This document shows, piece after piece, positions 16,502-24,710 of a stretch of DNA of 64,000 nt; position 1 is the first letter of the stretch, and every line of letters begins with the position of its first letter. Below the pieces are notes generated by a model. It was not told the DNA's origin. It saw only the letters and a list, made by a program, of their open reading frames with translations, and ran no database searches. The stretch covers positions 129,874 to 193,873 of the forward strand of contig NZ_JBNDMZ010000010.1 of the NCBI RefSeq assembly GCF_049856295.1, in the 5' to 3' direction. A program made the translations under genes and the position numbers. The DNA comes from JB111 sp049856295. Lineage in GTDB: Bacteria > Actinomycetota > Actinomycetes > Actinomycetales > Actinomycetaceae.

Positions 16502-16741
16502 ATGGCATACACCGGAACGGTGACGGGTCCCGAGTCCCTGGGCAGGATCCTTCAGCAGGCCCGGCTGCTCTCGGGGCTCACGCAACGTGAGCTGGCCGAG
16601 CAGCTGGGCACCACCCAGAAGTACGTCTGGGAGCTCGAGGCTGGCAAGCCGTCGATCCTCGTCGACCGTCTCTTCGCCTTCATGCGCGCGACCGGGATGG
16701 AGCTGAGCGCCACGATCACACCTCCCGACGACGATGGGTGA
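16502..16741 (+). CDS. hipB: HipB-like antitoxin (XRE HTH)
   Basis: 79-aa helix-turn-helix protein with an XRE fold at residues 12-65 (LGRILQQARLLSGLTQRELAEQLG, then TTQKYVWELEAGKPS). The pattern matches HipB antitoxins, which bind HipA and repress the operon. The start has GGAGG upstream. The stop overlaps the hipA start by 8 bp, ensuring linked translation. A short C-terminus (TITPPDDDG) is left for HipA contact. Confidence 0.88.
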   Translation: MAYTGTVTGPESLGRILQQARLLSGLTQRELAEQLGTTQKYVWELEAGKPSILVDRLFAFMRATGMELSATITPPDDDG

Positions 16742-17972
16742 CCTCTCCGTCGACCTGTACGGCACCCGCATCGGACGGCTGACCGGCGATCGCCGGACCT
16801 TCGACCTCGTGCCGGACCCGGGTGCCGTGGCGAGGTTCGGGCTCGACAGCCAGGTGCTGTCGGTCGCGATCCCGCTGTCCGCCGTGCCCGTTCGCGCGCG
16901 CCGGGCGCAGCGGCAGAACTACTTCGCCGAGCTGCTGCCGGAGGGGCGCATGCTCACCAGGCTCGCGCAACAGGCGCGCGTGCCCGAGACCGACGTGCTC
17001 GGGCTCCTGCGCGCGCATGGTCGCGACATCGCGGGTGCGCTCCAGATCTGGGACCCCGAGCAGCCCGGCGAGCCCCGCACTCCCGCCTTGGAACCGCGAG
17101 ACGCGGCGGAGGTGGCCCAGATGCTGCGCGAGGTCGGGGGGCGACCGCTGGGGAACGCGCCCGGCCGGGGGAAGACGTCCCTCGCCGGTGTGCAGGACAA
17201 GATCGTCCTCGCCCGTGTCGGTGGCGGGTGGGCGCAGGTGCTCGACGGATGGCCGTCCACGCACATCCTCAAGCCCGTCCCCGTCGATGCGCCGACGACG
17301 ATCTACGACGAGGAGTACGGCTCTCGGATCGCGCGGGCGCTGGGGCTCGCGTCGCACGCGACCTGGATCGACGACTTCGACGGTGTGCCGGCGCTCGTGA
17401 TCGAGCGCTACGACCGGTCTCCCGACCTGTCCGAGGGGCGCCTGCATCAGGAGGACCTCAACCAGGTCCTCGGGGCGTCAGGGGACGAGAAGTACCAGCG
17501 GCACGGCGGCAGGGTGAGTCTCGCGAGGATCGCCGCCGCCCTCGGTGCTGCGGCGGGCCGCGAGTCCGTCGACGAGTTGTTCCGGCTCGTGGTTCTCAGC
17601 GTCGCCGTCGGCAATCTCGACATGCACGCCAAGAACGTCTCGCTCCTGCATCCCCCTGACGGGTCGATGCGTCTCGCGCCGGCCTACGACGTCGTTCCCC
17701 AGGCACACCAGCCCACCGACGGCGAGCTCGCGCTGTCGGTCGCAGGGGAGTACCGGCACGCCGCCGTCACCGGCGAGCACCTGCTCGATGAGACGCGATC
17801 GTGGGGTGTGCGAGGAGCCGAGGACCTGATGACGGCCACACTCGAGGCCGTCCTGGACGTGGTCGCGGCCCAGGAGCCGGAAGCTCGGGCGCATCCAGGG
17901 CTCGCCACCGACATCGCCGGCTTCGCCACGAGCCTCCTCGCCGGACGGCCCGCGGGTCAACCTGGCAGCTGA
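16734..17972 (+). CDS. hipA: HipA-family Ser/Thr kinase toxin
   Basis: 412-aa HipA kinase. Visible motifs: N-subdomain 1 (residues 1-110), the P-loop-like segment GKTSLAGVQDK (146-156), HILKPV (177-182) with the ATP-binding Lys, catalytic NLDMHAKN (304-311, Asp306) and the metal site AYDV (317-320). E. coli HipA phosphorylates glutamyl-tRNA synthetase; other HipA relatives hit other targets, so the substrate here is open. All catalytic residues look intact. It overlaps hipB by 8 bp and runs 16 bp into the tail of the convergent membrane-protein gene. Confidence 0.93.
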   Translation: MGDLSVDLYGTRIGRLTGDRRTFDLVPDPGAVARFGLDSQVLSVAIPLSAVPVRARRAQRQNYFAELLPEGRMLTRLAQQARVPETDVLGLLRAHGRDIAGALQIWDPEQPGEPRTPALEPRDAAEVAQMLREVGGRPLGNAPGRGKTSLAGVQDKIVLARVGGGWAQVLDGWPSTHILKPVPVDAPTTIYDEEYGSRIARALGLASHATWIDDFDGVPALVIERYDRSPDLSEGRLHQEDLNQVLGASGDEKYQRHGGRVSLARIAAALGAAAGRESVDELFRLVVLSVAVGNLDMHAKNVSLLHPPDGSMRLAPAYDVVPQAHQPTDGELALSVAGEYRHAAVTGEHLLDETRSWGVRGAEDLMTATLEAVLDVVAAQEPEARAHPGLATDIAGFATSLLAGRPAGQPGS

Positions 17973-18514
17973 CGCCCCGCGTTCCACCACGAGCGCGCGG
18001 ACTCCTCGCCGAGCAGCCACGCCACCGCGATGGCCCCGGGGGCGTAGAACCAGACCGCGGGGCCGACAGCGGCATCCGCCACGTCGCGCCCGCTCCCGAC
18101 GGCGGCGAGGAAGAAGACGCCGATGGTCGAGAGCACGAGGAGCCCGCCGATCGCCACGTCGACCCCGCGGCGCCTGCCGGAGTCCCGGTGCGCGGCGTGG
18201 AATCCCAGCGAGACGAGCGCGAGGATCGAGACGACGGCCGGCAGGGAGATGACGGTCGTCAGCAGGATCCCGCCCCCACCCTGCTCCTCGACGACCCCGT
18301 CGGCGAGGGCCTTGATGCCCGCCCAGGCCAGGGCGAACGACGTCGGTTCACCGTCGTCCGTGTAGCGCAGGAACGGGAGGACCAGACCCGCGACGAGCAG
18401 GGCGCCCGCCGCGCCCATGACGAGTCGGACGAGGGCGTTCTCGAGCGTACGCACGCGCGCCTCGAGGGCCCGCAGGTCGCGGCGCAGCTCGGTCGAACCA
18501 GGGTCGGTGGTCAT
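17957..18514 (-). CDS. Small membrane protein of unknown function
   Basis: 185 aa. A short charged helix (residues 8-32, coiled-coil-like) precedes four hydrophobic segments (about 33-50, 83-105, 118-140, 150-168). No known domain recognised. ATG at 18514 has GGAG 6 nt upstream. Its last 16 bp overlap the end of hipA tail to tail. Upstream lies the five-unit repeat array, so the promoter must be within or near the repeat. Confidence 0.65.
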   Translation of the reverse strand: MTTDPGSTELRRDLRALEARVRTLENALVRLVMGAAGALLVAGLVLPFLRYTDDGEPTSFALAWAGIKALADGVVEEQGGGGILLTTVISLPAVVSILALVSLGFHAAHRDSGRRRGVDVAIGGLLVLSTIGVFFLAAVGSGRDVADAAVGPAVWFYAPGAIAVAWLLGEESARSWWNAGRQLPG

Positions 18515-18963
18515 GGGGTCTCCGTCGTCGTGCCCGTGGGTGTCGCGCCGACGGTAGCGGGCAGGTGAGGAGGCGGGGCGGGTCCCCGATGGGGTCCTCT
18601 CGCCTCGCATGCCGCGCACGGTCCGTCCGTGGGGTGCGTGGGGGCGAGCGCACGCACGAACCGCAATCTCGACGACGACGAACCGCAATCTCGACGGCGT
18701 GACCCGCACTCCCGGCCACGACGAACCGCAGTCTCGACGTGCACCAACCGCAATCTCGACGCGAGGAGAGGTGTGGCCCGGATGACGCCCGCGTGAGGCC
18801 GAGCACCCTCTACGCGAGGCGCGTCGTGCCGTAGGATCGTGAGGATCGTGCGTGCCCACGCCTGCTCGACGAGGCGTGCGGCGCCACCCCACGGGTCCCA
18901 CCGCGCCGCCGTGCGCGCTGCCCCGTGCTCAAGTCATCTACCGACGAGTTGGAGTACCCCGCA
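18515..18963. other. Intergenic region before tig
   Basis: 449 bp with no supported gene. It holds the 22-bp tandem repeat (18657-18761) and, near 18832, a TAGGAT box that may serve tig. The rest is GC-rich without recognisable features. Confidence 0.4.
18657..18761. repeat. Five-unit tandem repeat, 22-bp period
   Basis: Units beginning at 18657, 18679, 18701 (degenerate), 18722 and 18744 share CGAACCGCAATCTCGACG. Spacing is 21-22 bp, two helical turns. The reverse complement, CGTCGAGATTGCGGTT, matches the core of other repeat sites at 42.7, 59.1 and 60.7 kb. Confidence 0.85.
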
Positions 18964-20562
18964 GTGAAGACGGACGTGGAGAACCTCGAGGCCACCCGGG
19001 CCAGGCTGACCGTGACGGTCCCGTACGAGGACCTCAGCTCGGCGATCGACTCCGCCTACGCCACGGTCTCCCAGCAGGTGAGCATCCCCGGCTTCCGCAA
19101 GGGCAAGGTCCCGGCCCGGATCATCGACCAGCGCGTCGGCCGCGCCGCGGTCCTCGACCAGGCGATCAACAGCCAGATCGACTCCCTGTACCGCGGGGCC
19201 GTCGGCGAGGCCGGCATCAACCCGCTCGGCCGCCCGGAGATCGAGGTCACCGAGCTCCCGGCCGTCACCGGCCCCCTCGGCGGCCAGCTCGTCTTCACCG
19301 CCACGATGGACGTGCGCCCCGAGCTCGAGCTCCCGGACTTCTCGACGATCACCCTGACGGTGGCCGACTCCGAGGTGTCGGACGAGGACGTCGAGGAGCG
19401 CCTCACCGCCCTGCGCGAGCGCTTCGGCACGCTGACCGGCGTGGACCGCGCCGTCGAGACCGGTGACTTCGTCACCCTCGACCTGTCCGCCATGGTCGAC
19501 GGCGAGGAGGTCGACACCGCCTCCGGCATCTCCTACGAGGTCGGTTCCGGCTCGATGCTCCCCGGCCAGGACGAGGCCCTCGTCGGCCTCACCGCCGGCA
19601 AGGAGGGCACGTTCACCACGACGCTCGCCGGCGGCGACCACGCCGGCAAGGAGGCCGACGTCTCCGTGACGCCGACCGCCGTCAAGGTGCGCGAGCTTCC
19701 CGAGGCCGACGACGACTTCGCCCAGCTCGCCTCCGAGTTCGACACGCTCGAGGAGCTGCGCGCCGACCTGCGCACCCAGGTGGCCTCGGACCGCGCGGGC
19801 AACCAGGCCGTCGAGGCCCGCGACCTCCTGCTCGCCCACCTGCGCGAGAACCTCGAGGTCCCGATCCCGTCCGGCGTGGTCGACGCCGAGATCGCGCGCC
19901 ACCTCGAGGCCGAGGGCAAGCCCGAGGGCGACCCGCACGGCGAGGAGATCCGCGGCGAGACCGAGGAGCTGCTCCGCGACCAGATCATCCTCGACACGAT
20001 CTCCGACCAGGTCGACGTCCAGGTCTCGCAGAACGAGCTTCTCGAGTTCCTCGTCCAGCAGGCCCAGCAGTACGGCATGGACCCGAACAACTTCATCCAG
20101 GCCGCCGGTCAGACCGGACAGCTGCCCGCCTTCATGGGCGAGGTGGCGCGCAACAAGGCCCTCGCGGTCGTGCTCCGCGACGTCACCGTCGTCGACGGCT
20201 CCGGCACCGAGCTCGACCTCAGCGAGTACCTCGGCTCCGAGGAGACCGACAAGACCGAGGCCGAGGGCGAGGAGTCCGAGGAGTCGGCCGACAGCGCGGA
20301 CTCCGGCGACTCGGCGGACTCGGCCGACAGCGCCGACTCGGCGGACTCCCCGGACAGCCCCGACTCCGCCGACAGCGCGGACGAGGCCGAGGAGTCCGAC
20401 GACGACGAGAGCTCCGACGACGAGCCCGCGGACGAGAAGCCGGCGGCCAAGAAGCCCGCCGCGAAGAAGCCGGCGGCCAAGAAGCCGGCTGCGAAGAAGC
20501 CGGCGGCCAAGAAGCCGACCGCCACCAAGGCGGCTGCCGACGAGGAGTCCGCCTCCGAGTAG
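18964..20562 (+). CDS. tig: Trigger factor chaperone/PPIase with long charged tail
   Basis: Ribosome-bound chaperone for nascent chains. The N-terminal domain has the ribosome-docking signature GFRKGKVP (43-50), followed by the FKBP-type PPIase domain (about 150-240) and the helical C-domain to about residue 420. GTG at 18964 is chosen because TTGGAG precedes it and VKTDVENLEATRARLTV matches actinobacterial starts. Oddity: about 109 extra residues, first acidic Ser/Asp/Glu repeats (about 424-490), then five AAKKP-type units like histone H1 tails. It stands alone between its promoter and a strong terminator. Confidence 0.95.
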   Translation: MKTDVENLEATRARLTVTVPYEDLSSAIDSAYATVSQQVSIPGFRKGKVPARIIDQRVGRAAVLDQAINSQIDSLYRGAVGEAGINPLGRPEIEVTELPAVTGPLGGQLVFTATMDVRPELELPDFSTITLTVADSEVSDEDVEERLTALRERFGTLTGVDRAVETGDFVTLDLSAMVDGEEVDTASGISYEVGSGSMLPGQDEALVGLTAGKEGTFTTTLAGGDHAGKEADVSVTPTAVKVRELPEADDDFAQLASEFDTLEELRADLRTQVASDRAGNQAVEARDLLLAHLRENLEVPIPSGVVDAEIARHLEAEGKPEGDPHGEEIRGETEELLRDQIILDTISDQVDVQVSQNELLEFLVQQAQQYGMDPNNFIQAAGQTGQLPAFMGEVARNKALAVVLRDVTVVDGSGTELDLSEYLGSEETDKTEAEGEESEESADSADSGDSADSADSADSADSPDSPDSADSADEAEESDDDESSDDEPADEKPAAKKPAAKKPAAKKPAAKKPAAKKPTATKAAADEESASE

Positions 20563-20607
20563 CGTCGGGGCCCCTGCGCAACGCAGGTGCCGAGGTCGAC
20601 ATCGACC

Positions 20608-20648
20608 GCCGAGGGGCGGCCGGCCATCGCGGCCGGCCGCCCCTCGGC
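20608..20648 (+). terminator. Terminator of tig
   Basis: Perfect 18-bp stem (GCCGAGGGGCGGCCGGCC and complement) with a 5-nt loop, 46 bp after the stop codon. Confidence 0.9.
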
Positions 20649-20848
20649 ATCTCGTCGATCGGCGAGGCGTGTCGTGGACCGTCCGTGTGCAGCGCTGCGC
20701 ACGGATGCGAACCCGCGGGTGTGAGATTGCCCATTCCGCACCGCTCCATGTCAGCGTTCGGTTCTAATGTCCGACCAGGACACGGCCGCCACCGCCAAGG
20801 CTCTCCCCCAGAGCACCGGCACCACGTCCGGAGCACTCGGAGGACCAC

Positions 20849-23659
20849 ATGCTCGTCGGACGCGCGTCCGAGCTCGATGCCCTGCACCACCTCGCCCAGG
20901 ACGCACTGGCGTCCTCCCGGGTGGTCTGGTTCCTCGGCCCTGAAGGAGTGGGAAAGTCTGCGCTCGCCGAGCGCACCGCGGAGCTGGCCGGCCGTCCGGT
21001 GCTCCGGGTCGACCTGTTCCCCGAGGACCGGCACAACCGGCGCTACGCCGTCGAGGCGATGGCAGCCCTGGTCGACATCGACCTCGGTAGCGCCCCGCAG
21101 GCCGAGGGACGGGGCGCGTCCGACCCGGTCGAGAGCATCCTGCGCGCGCTCGCGTCCCGCGGACCGGTCTGCATCCGGATCGAGGACGCGCAGTGGCTCG
21201 ACGACGAGTCGCGAGCGATCCTCTGGCAGCTCGTCCGACGGCTGCTCGACCTGCCCGTCCTGCTCCTGATCACGAGTCTCGACGACGAGGACGACGGTGT
21301 CCTCTTCGACGGACTGCGCCTCCTGCTCAGGCTGCCGGAGCGCGGCAGGGTCGTGGCCGTCGAGCCGCTCGGCCGGGCCGCCGTCGCCGAGCTCGTGAAC
21401 TCGGGCCTCGGAACCGCGGTCACCGGGTGGACTCTCGACCGGATCGTGGCGGTGACCGGTGGGTACCCGGCCCTGGTGATGTCGCTCGTCGATCAGCTGA
21501 GGCGCGCCGAGTCCATCGCCGGAATCCGCACGGTCCTGCGGTCCCTCGGCGAGCAGGCCGCAGGCAGCGGCCTGCTGCGACGGCACGCCACGCGGGTCCT
21601 GACCGACACCACGCCGGCCCTGCGCACCGGCCTGCTCGCGCTCGGGCTGGGCCGGCAGCTGACGATCCGCCAGGTCGCGCACGTGACCCGGGAGCGTGGC
21701 GCGTCGTCCGTCTCGACCGCGGAGCTCGTGGCGACGGGGCTCGTCGAGGTCGTCGGCGTCGATCAGCTGCGGCTGCGGTACCGGATGACCGAGTCGGTGA
21801 TCGTCGACCACTTCTCGCCCGACGACATCGCGGCCACGCACCGCGTGCTCGGCAGCCTCCTCCGTGGGCCGCGTGGGCTCGAGCACCGGGTGGCGGGCGC
21901 GGATCGCTCCGACGTCCCCGAGCTGGTCGCGGAGCTCGGCGCAGACCTGGAGGACGCCTTCCGCCGCGGTGACCGCGAGACCATGTACGAGCGGGCCGTC
22001 CTCGCCGCCTCCCTCGATCCCGAACGGGTCCCGGACCTCGTCTTCGCTGCGATCTGGTCCAACCAGCCGTCCCGGCTGGCCGATCACGAGGACGCGATCG
22101 AGAACCTTCCGTGGTCGGCCGAGCGCCTTGTCGGCATGAGCTTCCTCGGCGCTGTGGACCTCGACATCAGCGGCACCGCGCAGCTCCTGGAGAGTGTGGA
22201 GATCTCCTCCCGCACCTCCGACCGGCAGCTGTTCCTCCTGGGCTACTGGGTGCTCCACGTCGCTGCCCGACGTGGCGCCGTCTCGCTCGCCGAGCTCGCC
22301 GTCGCGACCCGACCGGTTCTGCGTGAGCTCCGGGTGCGCGGGCGCAAGCTGGTCGCCGACGGCCAGCTTCGGTTCGGCGAGCGGTTCCTCGGTGACGCCC
22401 TGCTCCTCGAGCTGACGCTCGAGCACCTGTTCGACGGAGAGGTGCCGTTGATCGACCGGATCCCGCGCATGGAGGCTCTGCGCGCCACGGCGGCGGCAGA
22501 CGGGCTCGCCGACGGGGTGCCGGAGGCCGGCATCATCATCGACCTCGTGCGCAACGCGGCCGGGGACACGGCCGGGAGCGTCGACCGGCTGACCGCCGTC
22601 CCTGCGACCATGAACCCCACGTTGAGGCTGGAGGCCGGCCTCGGTGCCGCCTACACCTGGTTCCTCGCCGGCGACTGGGCCGCCGCCCAGCGGGTGGCCG
22701 AGCAGGCGTCGGGGCTCGCGCTCGACCGCCTCATGCTCGACCACTGGCAGCGAGCCTCCGACCTGGCGCGCCTCGTCCCGGTGGTGCAGGGGACGACGCC
22801 GACGGTCCCGGAGGTCGAGCTGAGCCATCAGGCGGTGGCCGGTCCGCTGGGCGAGGCGCTGCGCGAGGTCGTCGGCGCGTGGAAGGGCGTGGCCCACGAC
22901 GGCGACCCGAGCGCGACCGGCCGTGCGCTCGACCGACTGTGGGCGGCCGGAACCTTTGATCGTGCGGGCGCCTACCTCACGGGCGTCCTGCGGGTGCGTG
23001 CCCACGTCGCGGCCGGAGACCTCGAGGCCGCACGGGCTGCCCGGACCGACCTGGCCGCCGCGTCCTACACGGCGCTGGGAAAGGACTATGCGCTCACCCA
23101 CGCCGATGCGCTCATCGCGGCGGCCGAGGCGGAGCAGCCCGTCGTCGCCCGCGCGGACTTCGCCGAGGTCGCCCGGCGACTGGCCGCGCACCTCGACGAC
23201 CAGGGACCGAGCGGCCCCCACCTTCTCGGTGCCGTGCTCGCCGAGGACTGGGGGCTCGCGGTCCTCGCGAGCGTTGCCGACGGCGACCCGGCCGGATCCG
23301 GGGCAGGCGATGCCGGCGACCTCTGCCCACCGGACGAGCTGCGGCAGCTGCTCGGCGCGACGTGCGTGCTCCTGGCGACCGCGGGTGCGGGGGAGTGGCA
23401 GGCGCGCCTCGAGCGGGTGCGCGAGCGGCTGACGGAGTCGCCCTCCGTCCGGGGGGCGGCCGATGCCTGGTCGACCCTGACCGTGCGCGAGCGAGAGGTG
23501 GCCGGACTCGTGTCGGACGGCCTGAGCAACAGGCAGATCGCGACGACACTCTTCGTCACCGTCCGCACGGCCGAGTACCACGTGGGCAACATCCTCGCGA
23601 AGCTCGGGCTGGAGTCCCGGCAGGAGCTGCGCCGCACCGTCCTGGCCGCCGACGGCTGA
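20849..23659 (+). CDS. LAL-type LuxR-family ATPase regulator
   Basis: 936-aa transcription regulator of the STAND/LAL type. The N-terminal ATPase has Walker A GPEGVGKS (30-37) and Walker B VCIRIEDAQWLDDES (about 111-125). A long TPR-like helical region follows, and the last 65 residues form a LuxR HTH (LTVREREVAGLVSDGLSNRQIA, then VRTAEYHVGNILAKLGL). Such proteins respond to sugars or other small ligands. CGGAGGACCAC precedes the ATG. It ends 14 bp from a convergent lipoprotein gene. The target genes cannot be told; the GT2 gene nearby is one candidate. Confidence 0.88.
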   Translation: MLVGRASELDALHHLAQDALASSRVVWFLGPEGVGKSALAERTAELAGRPVLRVDLFPEDRHNRRYAVEAMAALVDIDLGSAPQAEGRGASDPVESILRALASRGPVCIRIEDAQWLDDESRAILWQLVRRLLDLPVLLLITSLDDEDDGVLFDGLRLLLRLPERGRVVAVEPLGRAAVAELVNSGLGTAVTGWTLDRIVAVTGGYPALVMSLVDQLRRAESIAGIRTVLRSLGEQAAGSGLLRRHATRVLTDTTPALRTGLLALGLGRQLTIRQVAHVTRERGASSVSTAELVATGLVEVVGVDQLRLRYRMTESVIVDHFSPDDIAATHRVLGSLLRGPRGLEHRVAGADRSDVPELVAELGADLEDAFRRGDRETMYERAVLAASLDPERVPDLVFAAIWSNQPSRLADHEDAIENLPWSAERLVGMSFLGAVDLDISGTAQLLESVEISSRTSDRQLFLLGYWVLHVAARRGAVSLAELAVATRPVLRELRVRGRKLVADGQLRFGERFLGDALLLELTLEHLFDGEVPLIDRIPRMEALRATAAADGLADGVPEAGIIIDLVRNAAGDTAGSVDRLTAVPATMNPTLRLEAGLGAAYTWFLAGDWAAAQRVAEQASGLALDRLMLDHWQRASDLARLVPVVQGTTPTVPEVELSHQAVAGPLGEALREVVGAWKGVAHDGDPSATGRALDRLWAAGTFDRAGAYLTGVLRVRAHVAAGDLEAARAARTDLAAASYTALGKDYALTHADALIAAAEAEQPVVARADFAEVARRLAAHLDDQGPSGPHLLGAVLAEDWGLAVLASVADGDPAGSGAGDAGDLCPPDELRQLLGATCVLLATAGAGEWQARLERVRERLTESPSVRGAADAWSTLTVREREVAGLVSDGLSNRQIATTLFVTVRTAEYHVGNILAKLGLESRQELRRTVLAADG

Positions 23660-23673
23660 GCCTTCCCGCCGGC

Positions 23674-24426
23674 TTACCTGTCCGGCAGGGTGACGACGAG
23701 CGTGTCCGTCGCGACGGCCTGGACGGGAAGCGGGTGGTCGGTGCTCGTCACCGTGTACACGAACGTGTACCTCAGGGCGCGGGTGTCGTCCTCGACGTCC
23801 CCGACCAGCACCGAGGCACCGGCCGTGGAAGGCAGCAGCACGTCGGCCCCGGACGCCGTGACGAAGGGCTGGGTGACGGCGTCGTCGGGGACCGACTGCC
23901 ACCCGTCGACGGTGAGCCGGTCGACCTCGACCGTCAGGGAGGCGAGCAGGGTCGCGCCGGGCGCGTCGGCCCCGACGACGAGCGTGAGCGGCTTGGTGCC
24001 CGACGGCGACCACTCGTCGCGCGGGAGCGTGGACCAGTAGTCCACCTCCAGCACGGCCGCACCGGCGACGAGCTGCCGTTCCGCCGAGCCGGTCGCGAGG
24101 TCGTCCACGACGGTGGGCACGCCCGGCCCCGCGACGGGCGCCGGGGAGCTCGCCTCCTCCGAGTCCGAGTCCGAGTCCGAGTCCGAGCCCTCGCTCGCGG
24201 CGCCGTCGTCGGACCCGGCCGTGCTCGACGGGCCGACGACCGGCAGGTCGCCGTCGTCCGCCTCGTCCACGACGGTGCCTGCCTCCGAGGCCGACTCGCC
24301 CGTGGTGGTGCCCTCCTCGGCCGCCGCACTCGCCTCCCAGGGAGGCGTGCCGCACCCGCCGAGAGCAACCGCCGCGCCGAGGGCGATCAGTGCCAGGGCG
24401 GGGGCCCGCCGTCGCCGTCGCGTCAT
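23674..24426 (-). CDS. Lipoprotein of unknown function
   Basis: 250 aa with a signal peptide (MTRRRRRAPALALIALGAAV) and lipobox LGGC. A disordered acidic region follows (residues 28-100, including an SDSDSDSDSE run from a hexamer repeat), then a beta-rich domain (about 105-250) with no family I recognise; it looks immunoglobulin- or DUF-like. Anchored outside the membrane. Convergent with the LAL regulator and divergent from the GT2 gene, sharing a roughly 280-bp promoter region with the latter. Confidence 0.72.
   Translation of the reverse strand: MTRRRRRAPALALIALGAAVALGGCGTPPWEASAAAEEGTTTGESASEAGTVVDEADDGDLPVVGPSSTAGSDDGAASEGSDSDSDSDSEEASSPAPVAGPGVPTVVDDLATGSAERQLVAGAAVLEVDYWSTLPRDEWSPSGTKPLTLVVGADAPGATLLASLTVEVDRLTVDGWQSVPDDAVTQPFVTASGADVLLPSTAGASVLVGDVEDDTRALRYTFVYTVTSTDHPLPVQAVATDTLVVTLPDR
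24161..24190. repeat. Hexanucleotide tract GAGTCC
   Basis: Four perfect GAGTCC units plus GAGCCC, encoding Ser-Asp repeats in the lipoprotein's linker on the minus strand. Like the tract at 7.9 kb, unit changes preserve the frame. Confidence 0.8.
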
Positions 24427-24710
24427 GTCGTCCACATCCTTCTCCGTGCGGGCGCGGCCTGCGGCGCCCGGTCGGAGCCACTCTGCGGTGTCCGGGCGTC
24501 CCGGCCTAGACCTCGGGCCACCAGTCTCCGGATCCCGGTGGCGGCGAGCCCCGACCCCGTACCGCACCTGGGGCAGACCCGTACGGCACCGGTGGTCGTC
24601 GACGAGGGATTCACGTGGTCCGGCGGAAGGAACTGGTGGTCGCGCACCTGGTCACCACACGCGTCGGGGCGCAGGATCGAGGCCGTCCCCCACGCTGGAA
24701 GGCCCCCGCC

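Noticed and set aside
20219..24481. A 1420-codon open frame antisense to tig and the LAL regulator
   Set aside because: Long antisense frames are expected in GC-rich coding DNA; the translation is Arg/Gly/Asp-rich with no family motif, and the plus-strand genes explain the region.
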